Notes: generated by a model not told the origin, from the letters alone. Counted from the stretch's first letter, positions 54,445-63,232 are shown. The stretch: 64,000 nucleotides of DNA from Streptomyces sp. NBC_00691 (GCF_036226665.1 NZ_CP109007.1:4132501-4196500); one strand, 5' to 3'. Numbers and translations are program-made.

Positions 54445-54903
54445 TCAGTGCTGCTGCGGGTTGTGGTTGGCGGCTTCGACGGGAAGGTCGACCTTGATCG
54501 GGTCGGACTTCTCGAAGTGGAGCTCGATGCTGACCTTCTCGCCCTGCTTGGGCTTCGTCTTCAGCTCCATGAACATGATGTGGTTGCCCCCGCGGGCGAG
54601 CTTCAGCTCCCCGTTCGCGGGGATGTCGAAGGACTTCACCGGCTGCATCTTCTGGTTCTTCGTCTCGTGGATCGTGACGTCGTCGGAGATGGCGCTGGTG
54701 ACCGAGGTGAGCTTGTCCGCGGTGCCGCTGTCGTTCTTGATGGTGAGGAAGCCGCCGGCCATGTCCATCACCGGCTGCGGCATGAACGCGCCGCTGACCT
54801 TCAGGTCGGGCTTCCCGTCCTCGGACGAGGACGAACACCCGGTCAGTGCGAGCGCGGCGGCGAGCGCCACGGAGGCGGACAGGGTGGTGGTGCGGCGGTT
54901 CAC
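54445..54903 (-). CDS. Copper chaperone ECuC (PCuAC family)
   Basis: A 152-residue lipoprotein: an N-terminal signal ends in the lipobox LTGC, then the PCuAC copper fold with GAFMPQPVMDMAGGFLTIKN and the H...M copper motif (IHETKNQKMQP...GNHIMFM). PCuAC proteins carry Cu(I) outside the membrane to Sco and oxidase sites. The GTG at 54903 overlaps the upstream Sco gene by 4 bp (GTGA). It matches the ECuC protein of the S. lividans Sco/DtpA cluster. Confidence 0.92.
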   Translation of the reverse strand: MNRRTTTLSASVALAAALALTGCSSSSEDGKPDLKVSGAFMPQPVMDMAGGFLTIKNDSGTADKLTSVTSAISDDVTIHETKNQKMQPVKSFDIPANGELKLARGGNHIMFMELKTKPKQGEKVSIELHFEKSDPIKVDLPVEAANHNPQQH

Positions 54904-55631
54904 GGGTTCTCCCCCTTGATGAGCTTCGGCAGATCCTTGGCGTAGTCGTCGACGCTGGTGTCCTCGCCGTACAGGACGTAGCCCTGGTCGGTCGTCGGCG
55001 AGAAGGCGATCACCTGCGCTCCGTGCATGGAGACGACCTGGCCGTTCTCCTTCTTCGGCGGGTCGATGCCGATGCCGATCTGCCGTGCCCCCGCCTGGAT
55101 GGTGGAGAACGCGCCGGTGAGACCGGTGAAGGAGGGGTCGCCCGCGGCGGGCAGCCACTTGGCGAGCTCGGCCGAGGTGTCCCGCTCGGGGTCGGTGGTG
55201 ACGAAGACGACCTGGAGCTTGTCCTGGTCGGCCTTGGGGAGCTGCTTCCTGGCGATGGCGATGTTGCTCATCGTCATGGGGCAGACGTCGGGGCAGTGGG
55301 TGTAGCCGAAGTAGATGAGCGTCGGCTTGCCCTTGGTCCGCTCCCGGAGGTCGTACTTCTGGCCCTTGGTGTCGGTGAGGACGAGTCCGGGCTTGGTGAA
55401 CGGCCGGTCGAGGACGGTCGCGGCCTTGGTGGAGTCGTCGCCGCCGGAGACCACGGCGACCGAGCCGGAGCCGTCGGACGCGGACGTGTCGTCGCCGCCC
55501 CCGAGGCCGACGGCCGCGGTGATGCCGATGGCGGCGACGATCGCGACCGCGGCGACGATCAGCGGGGTGCGCCGCCCGGGACGGGCGGGGCCGTCCTCGG
55601 GCGTCGGAGAGGGTGTCTTCTCTGCGGACAT
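54900..55631 (-). CDS. sco: Sco-family copper chaperone
   Basis: A 243-residue Sco (thioredoxin-fold) protein. It has an N-terminal membrane anchor (TPLIVAAVAIVAAIGITAAVGLGG), the metal-binding CPDVC near residue 113 and the downstream His in VSMHGAQVIAF near residue 201. Sco delivers copper to CuA of cytochrome oxidase; in S. lividans it supports extracytoplasmic copper traffic and development. The start ATG is 55631. It overlaps ECuC by 4 bp and follows YcnI after 47 bp. Confidence 0.95.
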   Translation of the reverse strand: MSAEKTPSPTPEDGPARPGRRTPLIVAAVAIVAAIGITAAVGLGGGDDTSASDGSGSVAVVSGGDDSTKAATVLDRPFTKPGLVLTDTKGQKYDLRERTKGKPTLIYFGYTHCPDVCPMTMSNIAIARKQLPKADQDKLQVVFVTTDPERDTSAELAKWLPAAGDPSFTGLTGAFSTIQAGARQIGIGIDPPKKENGQVVSMHGAQVIAFSPTTDQGYVLYGEDTSVDDYAKDLPKLIKGENP

Positions 55632-55678
55632 GCTGGTTCTTACCGCTTCTTTCCGGGTTCTCTGGAGGAGGGCGGGCG

Positions 55679-56461
55679 TCAGGCCGAGCGGCGGCGGCCG
55701 GCGAGGACACCGAACGCGACGCCGGCGATGCCGACGAGGATGCCGATGACGCCGAGGATCCGGGCCGTGGTGTCGGAGGAGTCGGCGGCGGCCGTCTCCT
55801 TCTTCGTGTCGGCCTTGTCGTCGTGGCCGGCCTTGTCGTCCGCCGCGGCCGGGGTGGTGGCCGAGGCGGAGGGGGCGGTGCCGCCGTGGTGGTCGGCGGA
55901 GGCGGCCGAGAGCTTCAGGACGGGGGCGGGGTTCTGCGGTTCCTCCGCGCCCTCCTTCTGCTCCTCGATCCAGCGCACGACCTCCTTGTTGTCGTACGTC
56001 TGGATCGCCTTGAGGACCAGCTGGTCGGCGTCCTCGGGCAGCTGGCCGAGGGAGAGCGGGAACTGCTGGAACTGGCCGGGGCCGATCTTCGAGCCGTCGG
56101 CGGTCCACGTCACCTTGGAGACGGCCTCGTTGATCGTCTTGCCGTGCAGCTCCAGCGGCTTGCTGAGCTTGCTCTTGGTCACCTCGGCCTTCCAGCCGGG
56201 GATGGGCTGGGGCATGACGGAGGCGAGCGGGTGGTCGAGCGGGAAGTTGACCTCGACCTTCACGGTGGAGGCGTTGTCGCGCTCGTTCGGCACCTTGATG
56301 TTGACGGTCGCGTAGCCGCCCTTGGCGGCCTCGCCCTGCGGCTGCACGCTCACGTGCGCGAAGGCCGTGCCGGAGAGCAGCACGACGGAGGAGAGGGCGA
56401 TGCCACCGGCGAGGGCGACCCGGGTGGCGGCGACACGGGAGGAGACACGGGAAACGGTCAT
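55679..56461 (-). CDS. YcnI-family copper-associated membrane protein
   Basis: A 260-residue protein with a signal peptide followed by HVSVQPQGEAAKGGYATVNIKVPNE, the YcnI N-terminal His likely binding copper. A single C-terminal transmembrane helix (LGVIGILVGIAGVAFGVLAGRRR) anchors it. The linker is His/Asp/Lys-rich (HHGG and DDKAGHDDKAD). YcnI binds Cu(II) and occurs beside CopCD or Sco genes; here it heads the operon (YcnI-Sco-ECuC-CopCD-dtpA). Confidence 0.9.
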   Translation of the reverse strand: MTVSRVSSRVAATRVALAGGIALSSVVLLSGTAFAHVSVQPQGEAAKGGYATVNIKVPNERDNASTVKVEVNFPLDHPLASVMPQPIPGWKAEVTKSKLSKPLELHGKTINEAVSKVTWTADGSKIGPGQFQQFPLSLGQLPEDADQLVLKAIQTYDNKEVVRWIEEQKEGAEEPQNPAPVLKLSAASADHHGGTAPSASATTPAAADDKAGHDDKADTKKETAAADSSDTTARILGVIGILVGIAGVAFGVLAGRRRSA

Positions 56462-56571
56462 GGCAGAAGACACTCCAGCTCGGAGGAAGGCGAGGGAGTC
56501 CGGCGCGCCGGGGGCGGACCCTGGACCGGCGTGCGGACGGGCACGGCCCCGCTCCCTGTGAGCGGTCCGTG

Positions 56572-57363
56572 TCAGGCTGCGAGAACGCAGTCGGCGATCG
56601 GCGGGCCGCGCCTGATCACCGTGTGCTGGAGTGCCTCGGCCACCGGTGGCGGCGAGGAGGCGAAGGCCGTACGGAGGGTCCGCCGCGGCCCCGGTCCGGG
56701 CGTCGCCGCGAGGCCGTTGAGCAGCGCGCGTACGAGTCGCAGCGCGGCCCGCAGCGAGCGGACGAGAGCGCACTCGGCGAGCTCCGTCGCCCCCTGCTCG
56801 GAGAGGTCGACGAGGCGGACGAGGGCCCGGTCGCCGCGGCGCAGCAGCCAGCCCGTGGCCAGGGCGGCCAGCAGATGGCCGAGGAGCATGGGCAGACCGG
56901 GCAGCAGCTCACCGGCGGGCGAGGCCGCCGCGGCGGCCGTGTGCCCGAGGTGGTGGGCGCCGGTCTGCGCGGTGGCCGGGTCGATTCCGGCGTCGCGGAT
57001 GATCCTGGTGGCGTCGGCCGAGGTGAGGGACGAGGTCCCCGCGCCGCAGACGAGTCGCGCCGCCATCCGGACGAGGGCGTCGTCGGCCTGGGGGCTCAGG
57101 CCGAGCTGGCGCTGGCCGAGGCCGAAGAGGACGTGCAGCCCGAGCTGTCCGCCGGCGAGGGCGCCGACGACGAAGCGGAGCGAGCGTTCCCGTCCGGTGA
57201 AGAGGACCGTGATGCCGAAGACGCCGAGGAATCCGGCGAGCAGCGTCCACAGGGCGATGCCCGCGCAGGCGGCGATGGCGTGCCCGAGCGCGGACAGCAC
57301 GACGCAGACCGCGGTGAACACCGCGGCCCTCAGCAGCCGTGGAGCGAGCGCGGGGGCATTCAT
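56572..57363 (-). CDS. Membrane protein upstream of the copper operon
   Basis: A 263-residue protein with about five hydrophobic helices (AAVFTAVCVVLSALGHAIAACAGIALWTLLAGFLGVFGITVLF; FVVGALAGGQLGLHVLFGLGQ; LLGHLLAALATGWLLRRGD) and several membrane-side His (GHAIAAC; HVLFG; HHLGHTAAAA). It does not match a known family to me. It is 110 bp upstream of YcnI in the same orientation, and the His-rich membrane pattern would suit a copper-handling role, but this is inference. The C-terminus is Pro/Arg-rich. Confidence 0.75.
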   Translation of the reverse strand: MNAPALAPRLLRAAVFTAVCVVLSALGHAIAACAGIALWTLLAGFLGVFGITVLFTGRERSLRFVVGALAGGQLGLHVLFGLGQRQLGLSPQADDALVRMAARLVCGAGTSSLTSADATRIIRDAGIDPATAQTGAHHLGHTAAAAASPAGELLPGLPMLLGHLLAALATGWLLRRGDRALVRLVDLSEQGATELAECALVRSLRAALRLVRALLNGLAATPGPGPRRTLRTAFASSPPPVAEALQHTVIRRGPPIADCVLAA

Positions 57364-57576
57364 GGCGGGCCCATCATCGCACCACGGGCCCCACCGGTAT
57401 GAGGCAGGTCCAGAAGGTCGTTCTTGGGGCTCTTGGGGGCCTTCGAGGTGACATACACCGGCGCGCGGGCCCGGTGTATCCGCCGAACGAGCGCTCTTGA
57501 CGCGTCCGTGCGCTTACGAAGGGTTCTGTCCGGCAATAGGTATCGGTATGTCGAGCCGCTGCCGGGAGGCTGGAGC

Positions 57577-58026
57577 ATGAGCATCTGGTGGTCACTCCAT
57601 CTGCGGCGCGAAGCCGCGAGCGTGCCGCTCGCCCGAAGGCTTCTGCTGGGCACGATGGAGACGGCGGGTGTCGATCCCGACGTGTCGTACGAGTTGTCGG
57701 TGGCGCTGACCGAGGCGTGCGCGAACGCGGTCGAGCACGGCGGCGACGGCCCCGAAGGGTCGGGTGCGGCGGGCAGGGCCTATCGGGTGACGGCGTACCT
57801 GGACGGCGAGACCTGTCGTATCGAGGTGGCGGACTCGGGCCCCGGTTTCCCCGGCGTCGAGCTGCCCGCCGCGCCGTCGGACGCCGAGAACGGCCGGGGG
57901 CTGCGCCTCATCGAGGAGCTCGCCGACCATGTGCAGTTCGGCAACCGGTCGGGCCGGGGCGGCGCGGTCGTCAGCTTCGACAAGATCCTGAAGTGGAAGG
58001 ACAGTCCTTCCCTGCTCATGGCGTGA
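57577..58026 (+). CDS. RsbW/SpoIIAB-like ATP-binding kinase
   Basis: A 149-residue GHKL-fold protein: N-box ELSVALTEACANAVEHG, G1 DSGPGFPG, and G2 GRGLRLIEELADHVQFG. Such proteins are anti-sigma factors that phosphorylate a STAS-type antagonist. No sigma factor or antagonist gene is adjacent; a SpoIIE-type phosphatase is two genes away. The ATG at 57577 (MSIWWSLHLRREAASVPLARRLL) has GGGAGGCTGGAG upstream. It is convergent with pepP through a hairpin. Confidence 0.9.
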   Translation: MSIWWSLHLRREAASVPLARRLLLGTMETAGVDPDVSYELSVALTEACANAVEHGGDGPEGSGAAGRAYRVTAYLDGETCRIEVADSGPGFPGVELPAAPSDAENGRGLRLIEELADHVQFGNRSGRGGAVVSFDKILKWKDSPSLLMA

Positions 58027-58033
58027 GCACGGG

Positions 58034-58069
58034 GAAGGGCCCCCGCCGGTCGGTCGGCGAGGGCCCTTC
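58034..58069. terminator. Bidirectional terminator hairpin
   Basis: GAAGGGCCC (58034-58042) with GGGCCCTTC (58061-58069) encloses CGCCG/CGGCG. It lies between the RsbW-like gene and the convergent pepP gene and can terminate both. Confidence 0.9.
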
Positions 58070-58089
58070 GGTTCCAACGTACGCGGACG

Positions 58090-59550
58090 TCAGCCCTTCA
58101 GCGCGGCCATCCACGCCTCGACCTCGTCGGCGTGGCGCGGCAGCGCGTCCGAGAGGTTCCGGTTGCCGTCCTCGGTGACGAGGATGTCGTCCTCGATCCG
58201 GACGCCGATGCCGCGGTACTCCTCGGGCACGGTCAGGTCGTCGGCCTGGAAGTACAGACCGGGCTCGACGGTCAGGCACATGCCCGGCGCGAGGGTCGTG
58301 TCGACGTAGGCCTCGGTGCGCGCGGCGGCGCAGTCGTGGACGTCCATGCCGAGCATGTGACCGGTGCCGTGGAGGGTCCAGCGGCGCTGGAGACCGAGCT
58401 CCAGGACGCGCTCGACCGGTCCCTCGACGAGGCCCCACTCGACGAGCTTCTCGGCGAGGACGCGCTGCGCGGCGTCGTGGAAGTCGCGGTAGGCGGCGCC
58501 GGGCTTCACCGCGGCGATGCCGGCCTCCTGCGCCTCGTACACGGCGTCGTAGATCTTGCGCTGGAGCTCGGTGTACCGGCCGTTGATCGGCAGGGTGCGG
58601 GTGATGTCCGCGGTGTAGAGCTCGGTGGTCTCCACGCCGGCGTCGAGCAGCAGCAGGTCGCCGGAGCGGACGTCGCCGTCGTTGCGCACCCAGTGGAGGG
58701 TGGTGGCGTGCGGGCCGGCGGCGCAGATGGAGCCGTAGCCGATGTCGTTGCCTTCGACGCGGGCGCGGAGGAAGAAGGTCCCCTCGATGTAGCGCTCGCT
58801 GGTGGCCTCGGCCTTGTCGAGGACCTTGACGACGTCCTCGAAGCCGCGGGCCGTGGAGGCACAGGCCTTCTCCAGCTCGGAGATCTCGAAGGAGTCCTTG
58901 ATGAGGCGGGCCTCGGAGAGGTAGACGCGGAGTTCCTCGTCGCGCTCGGCGGTGACCTTGTCGGTCAGCGCGGCCTCGATGCCGGCGTCGTGGCCGCGGA
59001 CGTTGCGGACGGGGCCGGTGGCCTCGCGCAGCGCCTCGGCCAGCTCGCGGACGTCCTTCGCGGGGACGCCGAGGAGCTGCTCGGCCTCGGTGAGGGAGTG
59101 GCGACGGCCGACCCACAGCTCGCCCTGGCCGTCGAGCCAGAACTCGCCGTTCTCCCGGTCGGAGCGCGGCAGCAGGTAGACGGTCGCCTGGTGGCCGCTC
59201 TTCGTCGGCTCCAGGACGAGGACGCCGTCCTGGGTCTGGTCGCCGGTGAGGTACGCGTACTCGGTGGAGGCGCGGAAGGCGTACTCGGTGTCGTTCGACC
59301 GGGTCTTGAGCTTGCCGGCCGGGATCACCAGGCGCTCGCCCGGGAAGCGGGCGGAGAGCGCCGCGCGGCGCTCGGCGGTCTTGCCGGCCTGGGCGATCGG
59401 CTCCAGGCCGTGCAGCTCGGTGTCGGCCCAGCCGGACTTCATGCTCTCGGCCAGCTCGTCGGAGACGCCCGGGTACAGGCCGTTCTTCCGCTGCTTGATC
59501 GCCTGTTCCTCAGTCTCTTCCGGGGTCTCCGGCGTGAGCTCCTCGGCCAC
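58090..59550 (-). CDS. pepP: Xaa-Pro aminopeptidase (aminopeptidase P)
   Basis: A 486-residue M24B metallopeptidase. An N-terminal AMP_N domain (residues 60-180, LSARFPGERLVIPAGKLKTRSND) precedes the catalytic pita-bread domain with metal ligands in LLLDAGVETTELYTADITRTLP, GTGHMLGMDVHD, LTVEPGLYF and GIGVRIEDDILVTEDG. It removes N-terminal residues before proline. The ATG at 59550 gives an acidic leader (MAEELTPETPEETEEQAIKQ) and the family's normal length. Between pepP and the downstream RsbW-like kinase gene is a terminator. Confidence 0.95.
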   Translation of the reverse strand: MAEELTPETPEETEEQAIKQRKNGLYPGVSDELAESMKSGWADTELHGLEPIAQAGKTAERRAALSARFPGERLVIPAGKLKTRSNDTEYAFRASTEYAYLTGDQTQDGVLVLEPTKSGHQATVYLLPRSDRENGEFWLDGQGELWVGRRHSLTEAEQLLGVPAKDVRELAEALREATGPVRNVRGHDAGIEAALTDKVTAERDEELRVYLSEARLIKDSFEISELEKACASTARGFEDVVKVLDKAEATSERYIEGTFFLRARVEGNDIGYGSICAAGPHATTLHWVRNDGDVRSGDLLLLDAGVETTELYTADITRTLPINGRYTELQRKIYDAVYEAQEAGIAAVKPGAAYRDFHDAAQRVLAEKLVEWGLVEGPVERVLELGLQRRWTLHGTGHMLGMDVHDCAAARTEAYVDTTLAPGMCLTVEPGLYFQADDLTVPEEYRGIGVRIEDDILVTEDGNRNLSDALPRHADEVEAWMAALKG

Positions 59551-59689
59551 GGGTCTGCCTCCTCTTGGTACGACACTGAACCCCCACCATCGTACGGTCG
59601 TACGGAAGGGGGCCCAGGGCCGGAAGACCCATTACCGGAATGTCACGCTCCGCTTACCTGTGCCCACGCGGACGGCCACCCCGCGCGGC

Positions 59690-61141
59690 TCAGTCGAAGC
59701 GGGCGGCGAGCAGGACCACGTCCTCCCCGTCCGTGGCGAAGTCGAGACCCTCGGGCAGCACGGTCCGCAGGACGTGGTCGGCGATGGCGCCCGGGTCGCC
59801 CCGGTCCGCCCTCGGCACGCTCGACGCGGCCGCGTGGAGCCGCGCGAAAGCCCGGTCCATGGCGTCGCCGGTACGGCGAAGCAGCCCGTCGGTGTAGAGA
59901 AGCACCGTTTCTCCGGGCTCCGGGGACAGCTCCACGCTCGGTGCCTCCCAGCAGGACAGCATCCCGAGCGGGGCGGACAGCGAGGTCTCGACGAACTCGG
60001 TGCGGCGCTCCCCGATGACCAGCGGCGGCGCGTGCCCCGCCCCGGCGAGGACGATCCGGCGCCGCGCCGGTTCGGCGTACGCGAAGAGCGCGGTCGCCGA
60101 GCGGGCCGGTTCGGTGAGCCGGAGCAGCAGCTCCAGGTCGGACAGGACGGCGACGGGGTCCTCGCCCTCCATCACCGCGTACGCCCGCAGGGAGGCGCGC
60201 AGCCGCCCCATGGCCGCCAGCGCGCTCGGTCCGGTGCCGGAGACCGAGCCGACGGCGAGGCCGAGGGCGCCCTCGGGCAGCGGCAGCGCGTCGTACCAGT
60301 CGCCGCCGCCCCGGGGGCCGGTGCGGTGGCGGGCGGCCAGCTGGACACCGGGGACGCGGGGGAGCCGGCTCGGGAGCAGCTCCTCCGCGATCGTGGCGAC
60401 CCGCACGCGGGCGCGTTCCACCTGGAGGAGGCGGGCGAGGTGCTCGGTGGCGAAGCGGCCGTAGAGCCCGATGAGGTGGCGCTGGCGGTCGGTGGGCTCC
60501 GCGGGCTCGTCGTAGAGCCAGACGGCGGCGCCCAGCCGGCCGGCCTCCTCGGTGGCGAGGGGCAGGGCGTAGCTGGCGGCGTAGCCGAGGCGGGCGGCGA
60601 CCTCGCGGTGACGCGGGTCGAGGCCCTCCTCGGTGCGGACGTCGCGGATGGCGATCGGGTCGGGGACCCGCTCGGGGTGGACCGGATCGGGGAGGCCGTC
60701 GAGGAGGCGGCCGTAGCTGCTGGTGCCGCGGGGGACGGTCTCGATCGTGCCGAGGTCCGCGTGGGCGAGGCCGAGGCCGATGGTGGAGGCGGGGCCGAGT
60801 CCGTCGGCCGGTTCGAGGACGGCCATGCCGCGGCGTGCCCCGACGAGGGCGGCGCCGGCGCCGAGCACCTCGCGGAGGGCCTCGTCGAGGGAGGAGGTCC
60901 TGATGAGGCGCTCGGTGAGTTCGTGGAGGGTGGTGAGGTCGGAGACCCAGGCGGCGAGCCGGTCCTGGATCAGCGCTCCCGGTGGGGAGACCGGTTCGGA
61001 GGGCGCTGCCGCCGCGGGGACCCCGGGGAGCGGGGCCGTAGTGTGCGGGGGCCCGGGAACCGTGGAATCGATTCCGGCCACTTTCGGCATGTGTGGGGCG
61101 CTCATGTCAGTCGGCTTTCCGACCGGTGCGTTTGACGCCAT
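59690..61141 (-). CDS. PP2C/SpoIIE-type protein phosphatase with GAF domain
   Basis: A 483-residue phosphatase. A GAF domain (about residues 80-220) is followed by a SpoIIE/PP2C catalytic domain with GGDWYDALPL, GSVSGTGPSALAAMGRLRA, ATALFAYAEP and VLLYTDGLLRRTGDAM. The metal Asp of the first motif (GGDWYD) and the TDG Asp are present; the SVSGTG motif has Ser where Asp is usual. It is probably the phosphatase of a partner-switching system, possibly with the RsbW-like kinase. The start is the ATG at 61141 (MASNAPVG); longer alternatives (61159, 61189) lack ribosome-binding sites. Confidence 0.85.
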   Translation of the reverse strand: MASNAPVGKPTDMSAPHMPKVAGIDSTVPGPPHTTAPLPGVPAAAAPSEPVSPPGALIQDRLAAWVSDLTTLHELTERLIRTSSLDEALREVLGAGAALVGARRGMAVLEPADGLGPASTIGLGLAHADLGTIETVPRGTSSYGRLLDGLPDPVHPERVPDPIAIRDVRTEEGLDPRHREVAARLGYAASYALPLATEEAGRLGAAVWLYDEPAEPTDRQRHLIGLYGRFATEHLARLLQVERARVRVATIAEELLPSRLPRVPGVQLAARHRTGPRGGGDWYDALPLPEGALGLAVGSVSGTGPSALAAMGRLRASLRAYAVMEGEDPVAVLSDLELLLRLTEPARSATALFAYAEPARRRIVLAGAGHAPPLVIGERRTEFVETSLSAPLGMLSCWEAPSVELSPEPGETVLLYTDGLLRRTGDAMDRAFARLHAAASSVPRADRGDPGAIADHVLRTVLPEGLDFATDGEDVVLLAARFD

Positions 61142-61707
61142 AGCATCGCAAACCCCCATGTCATTCTGAGCCGCTCGATGCATCCACATGTACACGCACA
61201 AGAGGAACGATGTCCAGCATTGTCCCCACGGGACTTGTGGTGTCCGTGAGGTCGTGCGAGAGGGTTGAAGTCCTGGCGAAGTTGGCCGAAAATTGTCCTC
61301 GGTGTGCACCTTTTGCGGTCGACTGGCGTCGTTTGAAAGCGCGTCATTCCGAGCGTGCTGGGTACGTAATCGGTGACAGGCAGGGGCAGTTGGAGCTGCC
61401 CCGGAACGCGACGCGGGACCCCGGCGTCCTACATGCCGCAGGCCGCAGCCCGTCACCGAGTGGCGGGGAACGTGTTCTGACCCGCCCCTGGTGCTGACCC
61501 GGCTCCACCTCGTTCTGACCTGGCTCCACCTGGTACTGACCCGCTCCATCCGGTTTCCATGTGGTCCACCTGGTTCCGGCACGGCCGGCCCCGCTCCGAC
61601 AGGGGCCGTCATCCCGCCGACCCGGTACGCGCGCTGATACGCACGGTGAAGTGTCCTGCACATGGTGTGATGTGGATTCGGCGTTCAACGGAAAGGAACG
61701 AGCGCTC
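61142..61707. other. 566-bp intergenic region with 21-bp tandem repeats
   Basis: Divergent promoters for the SpoIIE-type phosphatase and the primase-like gene should lie here. 61190-61370 is the most AT-balanced part. The segment 61474-61572 is a 21-bp tandem array. An open frame at 61210-61497 has no homology or ribosome-binding site, so no gene is called. Confidence 0.6.
61474..61572. repeat. About five degenerate 21-bp tandem repeats
   Basis: Units read GT(G/T/A)CTGACC(C/T)GGCTCCACCT with variants at 61491-61511, 61512-61532, 61533-61552 and 61553-61572, plus a shortened first copy at 61474. Located about 135 bp upstream of the primase-like start. Confidence 0.85.
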
Positions 61708-62388
61708 ATGCGCGAGATCCTCGGAAGGCGACGCAGGCTCCGGTTCCGGCGCAAGGCGAGGACCGCCCGGCTCGACGCCGCGGTCGCCTTCGCCGTCGAA
61801 TGGGACTGGCCCGTTCTGCCGGGAGCCGGCCTGAGAGCGACGACCCGCACGTCCGCGGGAGCGGTCTGCTCCTGCCCCGACCCCGAGTGCGCGGTGCCCG
61901 GCGCGCATCCCTACGACCCCGGACTGCTCGCGGCCACCACCGACGAGCGGATGATCCGCTGGTGGTGGACCCGGCGCCCGGACGCCCCGGTGGTGCTCGC
62001 CACGGGCGGCGGCGCGCCCTGCGCGGTCAGCCTGCCCGCAGTCGCGGGAGCGCGGGCGCTCGCCGCGCTCGACGCCATGGGCATGCGGCTCGGCCCGGTG
62101 GTCGCGACCCCGACCCGATGGTCGATCCTCGTCGCCCCGTACGGCCTCGAGCGGCTCGGCGAGCTGCTGTACGCGAAGGACAGCGTCCCCAGCTCGCTGC
62201 GCTTCCACGGAGAGGGCGGCTATCTGCTCCTGCCGCCCTCGGTCGCCGGCACCGGACAGGTCCGATGGGAACGGGCCCCGCTCGCGGGCTCGGCGCGCCC
62301 CTGGCTGCCCGACGTCGAAGCGGTGGTCGACGCCCTGGTGGAGGCGAGCACGAGCACACCGGGCGGCGGGAGCCGACTGGCGTACTGA
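61708..62388 (+). CDS. Primase-polymerase (Prim-Pol) N-terminal domain protein, degenerate
   Basis: A 226-residue protein. The zinc-like CSCPDPECAVPGAHPYDPG, RMIRWWWTRRPDAPVVLATGG, and GLERLGELLYAKDSVPSSLRFHGEGGYLLLPPS are typical of the actinobacterial 'bifunctional DNA primase/polymerase N-terminal domain' family. The acidic catalytic motif expected after the glycine loop (VxDxDxxxG) is replaced here by CAVSLPAVAGARAL, so catalysis is doubtful. The start is ATG 61708 with AAAGGA upstream. Function is unknown; it could be a structural or regulatory relative. Confidence 0.78.
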   Translation: MREILGRRRRLRFRRKARTARLDAAVAFAVEWDWPVLPGAGLRATTRTSAGAVCSCPDPECAVPGAHPYDPGLLAATTDERMIRWWWTRRPDAPVVLATGGGAPCAVSLPAVAGARALAALDAMGMRLGPVVATPTRWSILVAPYGLERLGELLYAKDSVPSSLRFHGEGGYLLLPPSVAGTGQVRWERAPLAGSARPWLPDVEAVVDALVEASTSTPGGGSRLAY

Positions 62389-62538
62389 CAGGTCGGCGGG
62401 ACGTCCTTCACCCGAACGGGTGTGTCCTGGCCCCACTTGTCGGGGAAACGGGCGCGCGGCCGACCGCGCGCCCGTCGGCCGCCGCTATGTTCGCCCCACC
62501 GTTCAAGATCTCCAGCAGAGCAGGAGCAGGTGGGACGC

Positions 62539-63198
62539 ATGGGTCCGGTGAACCTCCGCGTGGTCGGACTCGGGGCCGCCGTCACGGTCGCCGTGCTGCT
62601 GCCGCTGGTCGCGACCGCGGGGCCGACGGGCGAGCCCGCGGCGGGCGGGTCCGCACGGTCCGCCGGCGCGGCCGCCGCAGGCGACGCGAAGTCGGGGGAC
62701 CTGCTCGGGGGGATCGGTCGGGGACCCCGCACGGAGCCCGCCGCCGAATCGGCCTCCCCCGGCACGTCCGGCGCGTCCCGCACGTCCGGCGCGTCCGGCG
62801 CCCCCGTCACTCCCCGTGACGACCCCTCGGTTCCGGCGTCCCCGGAGCGGGTCACGCACTGTGGGCCGGAACTCGCCTCTCCCGAGGGGGTCGAGGCACA
62901 GACCTGTGTCCTCACGGAGGGCCCCGACACCTGGGGGCGTACCTACTACCGGAACGCGACCGGCCAGAATCTCGACGCGTTTCTGACCCTCATGGCACCC
63001 GGCGGACGGACCGTACAGGTCCGCTGCGCGGTCGCCGCGCAGGATGAACCGGGAACCTGTGAAACGCCCAGGGAGCGGGCCCGGGGGGTGGCCACGGCCT
63101 ATAGGGCGGTAGCGGAATTCGCGGGCACCGGCGAGGGGGACGACACCCCGCTGCTGTTGCGGGCGGGCAGCAACACGGCAGACGGTGAAGGAAGTTGA
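62539..63198 (+). CDS. Secreted or membrane-anchored hypothetical protein
   Basis: A 219-residue protein with an N-terminal signal (LRVVGLGAAVTVAVLLPLVATAG). A Gly/Ala/Ser-rich linker of about 75 residues precedes a small folded domain with four Cys (HCGPELA, QTCVLTE, VRCAVAA, GTCETP), which could form two disulfides outside the cell. I do not recognise a family. AGGAGCAGG precedes the ATG. It follows the Prim-Pol-like gene by 150 bp and is followed by a terminator. Confidence 0.78.
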   Translation: MGPVNLRVVGLGAAVTVAVLLPLVATAGPTGEPAAGGSARSAGAAAAGDAKSGDLLGGIGRGPRTEPAAESASPGTSGASRTSGASGAPVTPRDDPSVPASPERVTHCGPELASPEGVEAQTCVLTEGPDTWGRTYYRNATGQNLDAFLTLMAPGGRTVQVRCAVAAQDEPGTCETPRERARGVATAYRAVAEFAGTGEGDDTPLLLRAGSNTADGEGS

Positions 63199-63232
63199 GC
63201 GTCGACGCCCCGGGCCTGCCGGAAGCGGACAT

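Noticed and set aside
50110..54945. 1611-codon plus-strand open frame opposite pheA/dtpA/CopCD
   Set aside because: It runs across several well-supported minus-strand genes and has no recognisable domain, so it is a GC-skew artefact.
61210..61497. 95-codon frame divergent from the SpoIIE-type phosphatase
   Set aside because: No ribosome-binding site, no family resemblance, and its end runs into the tandem repeat array.
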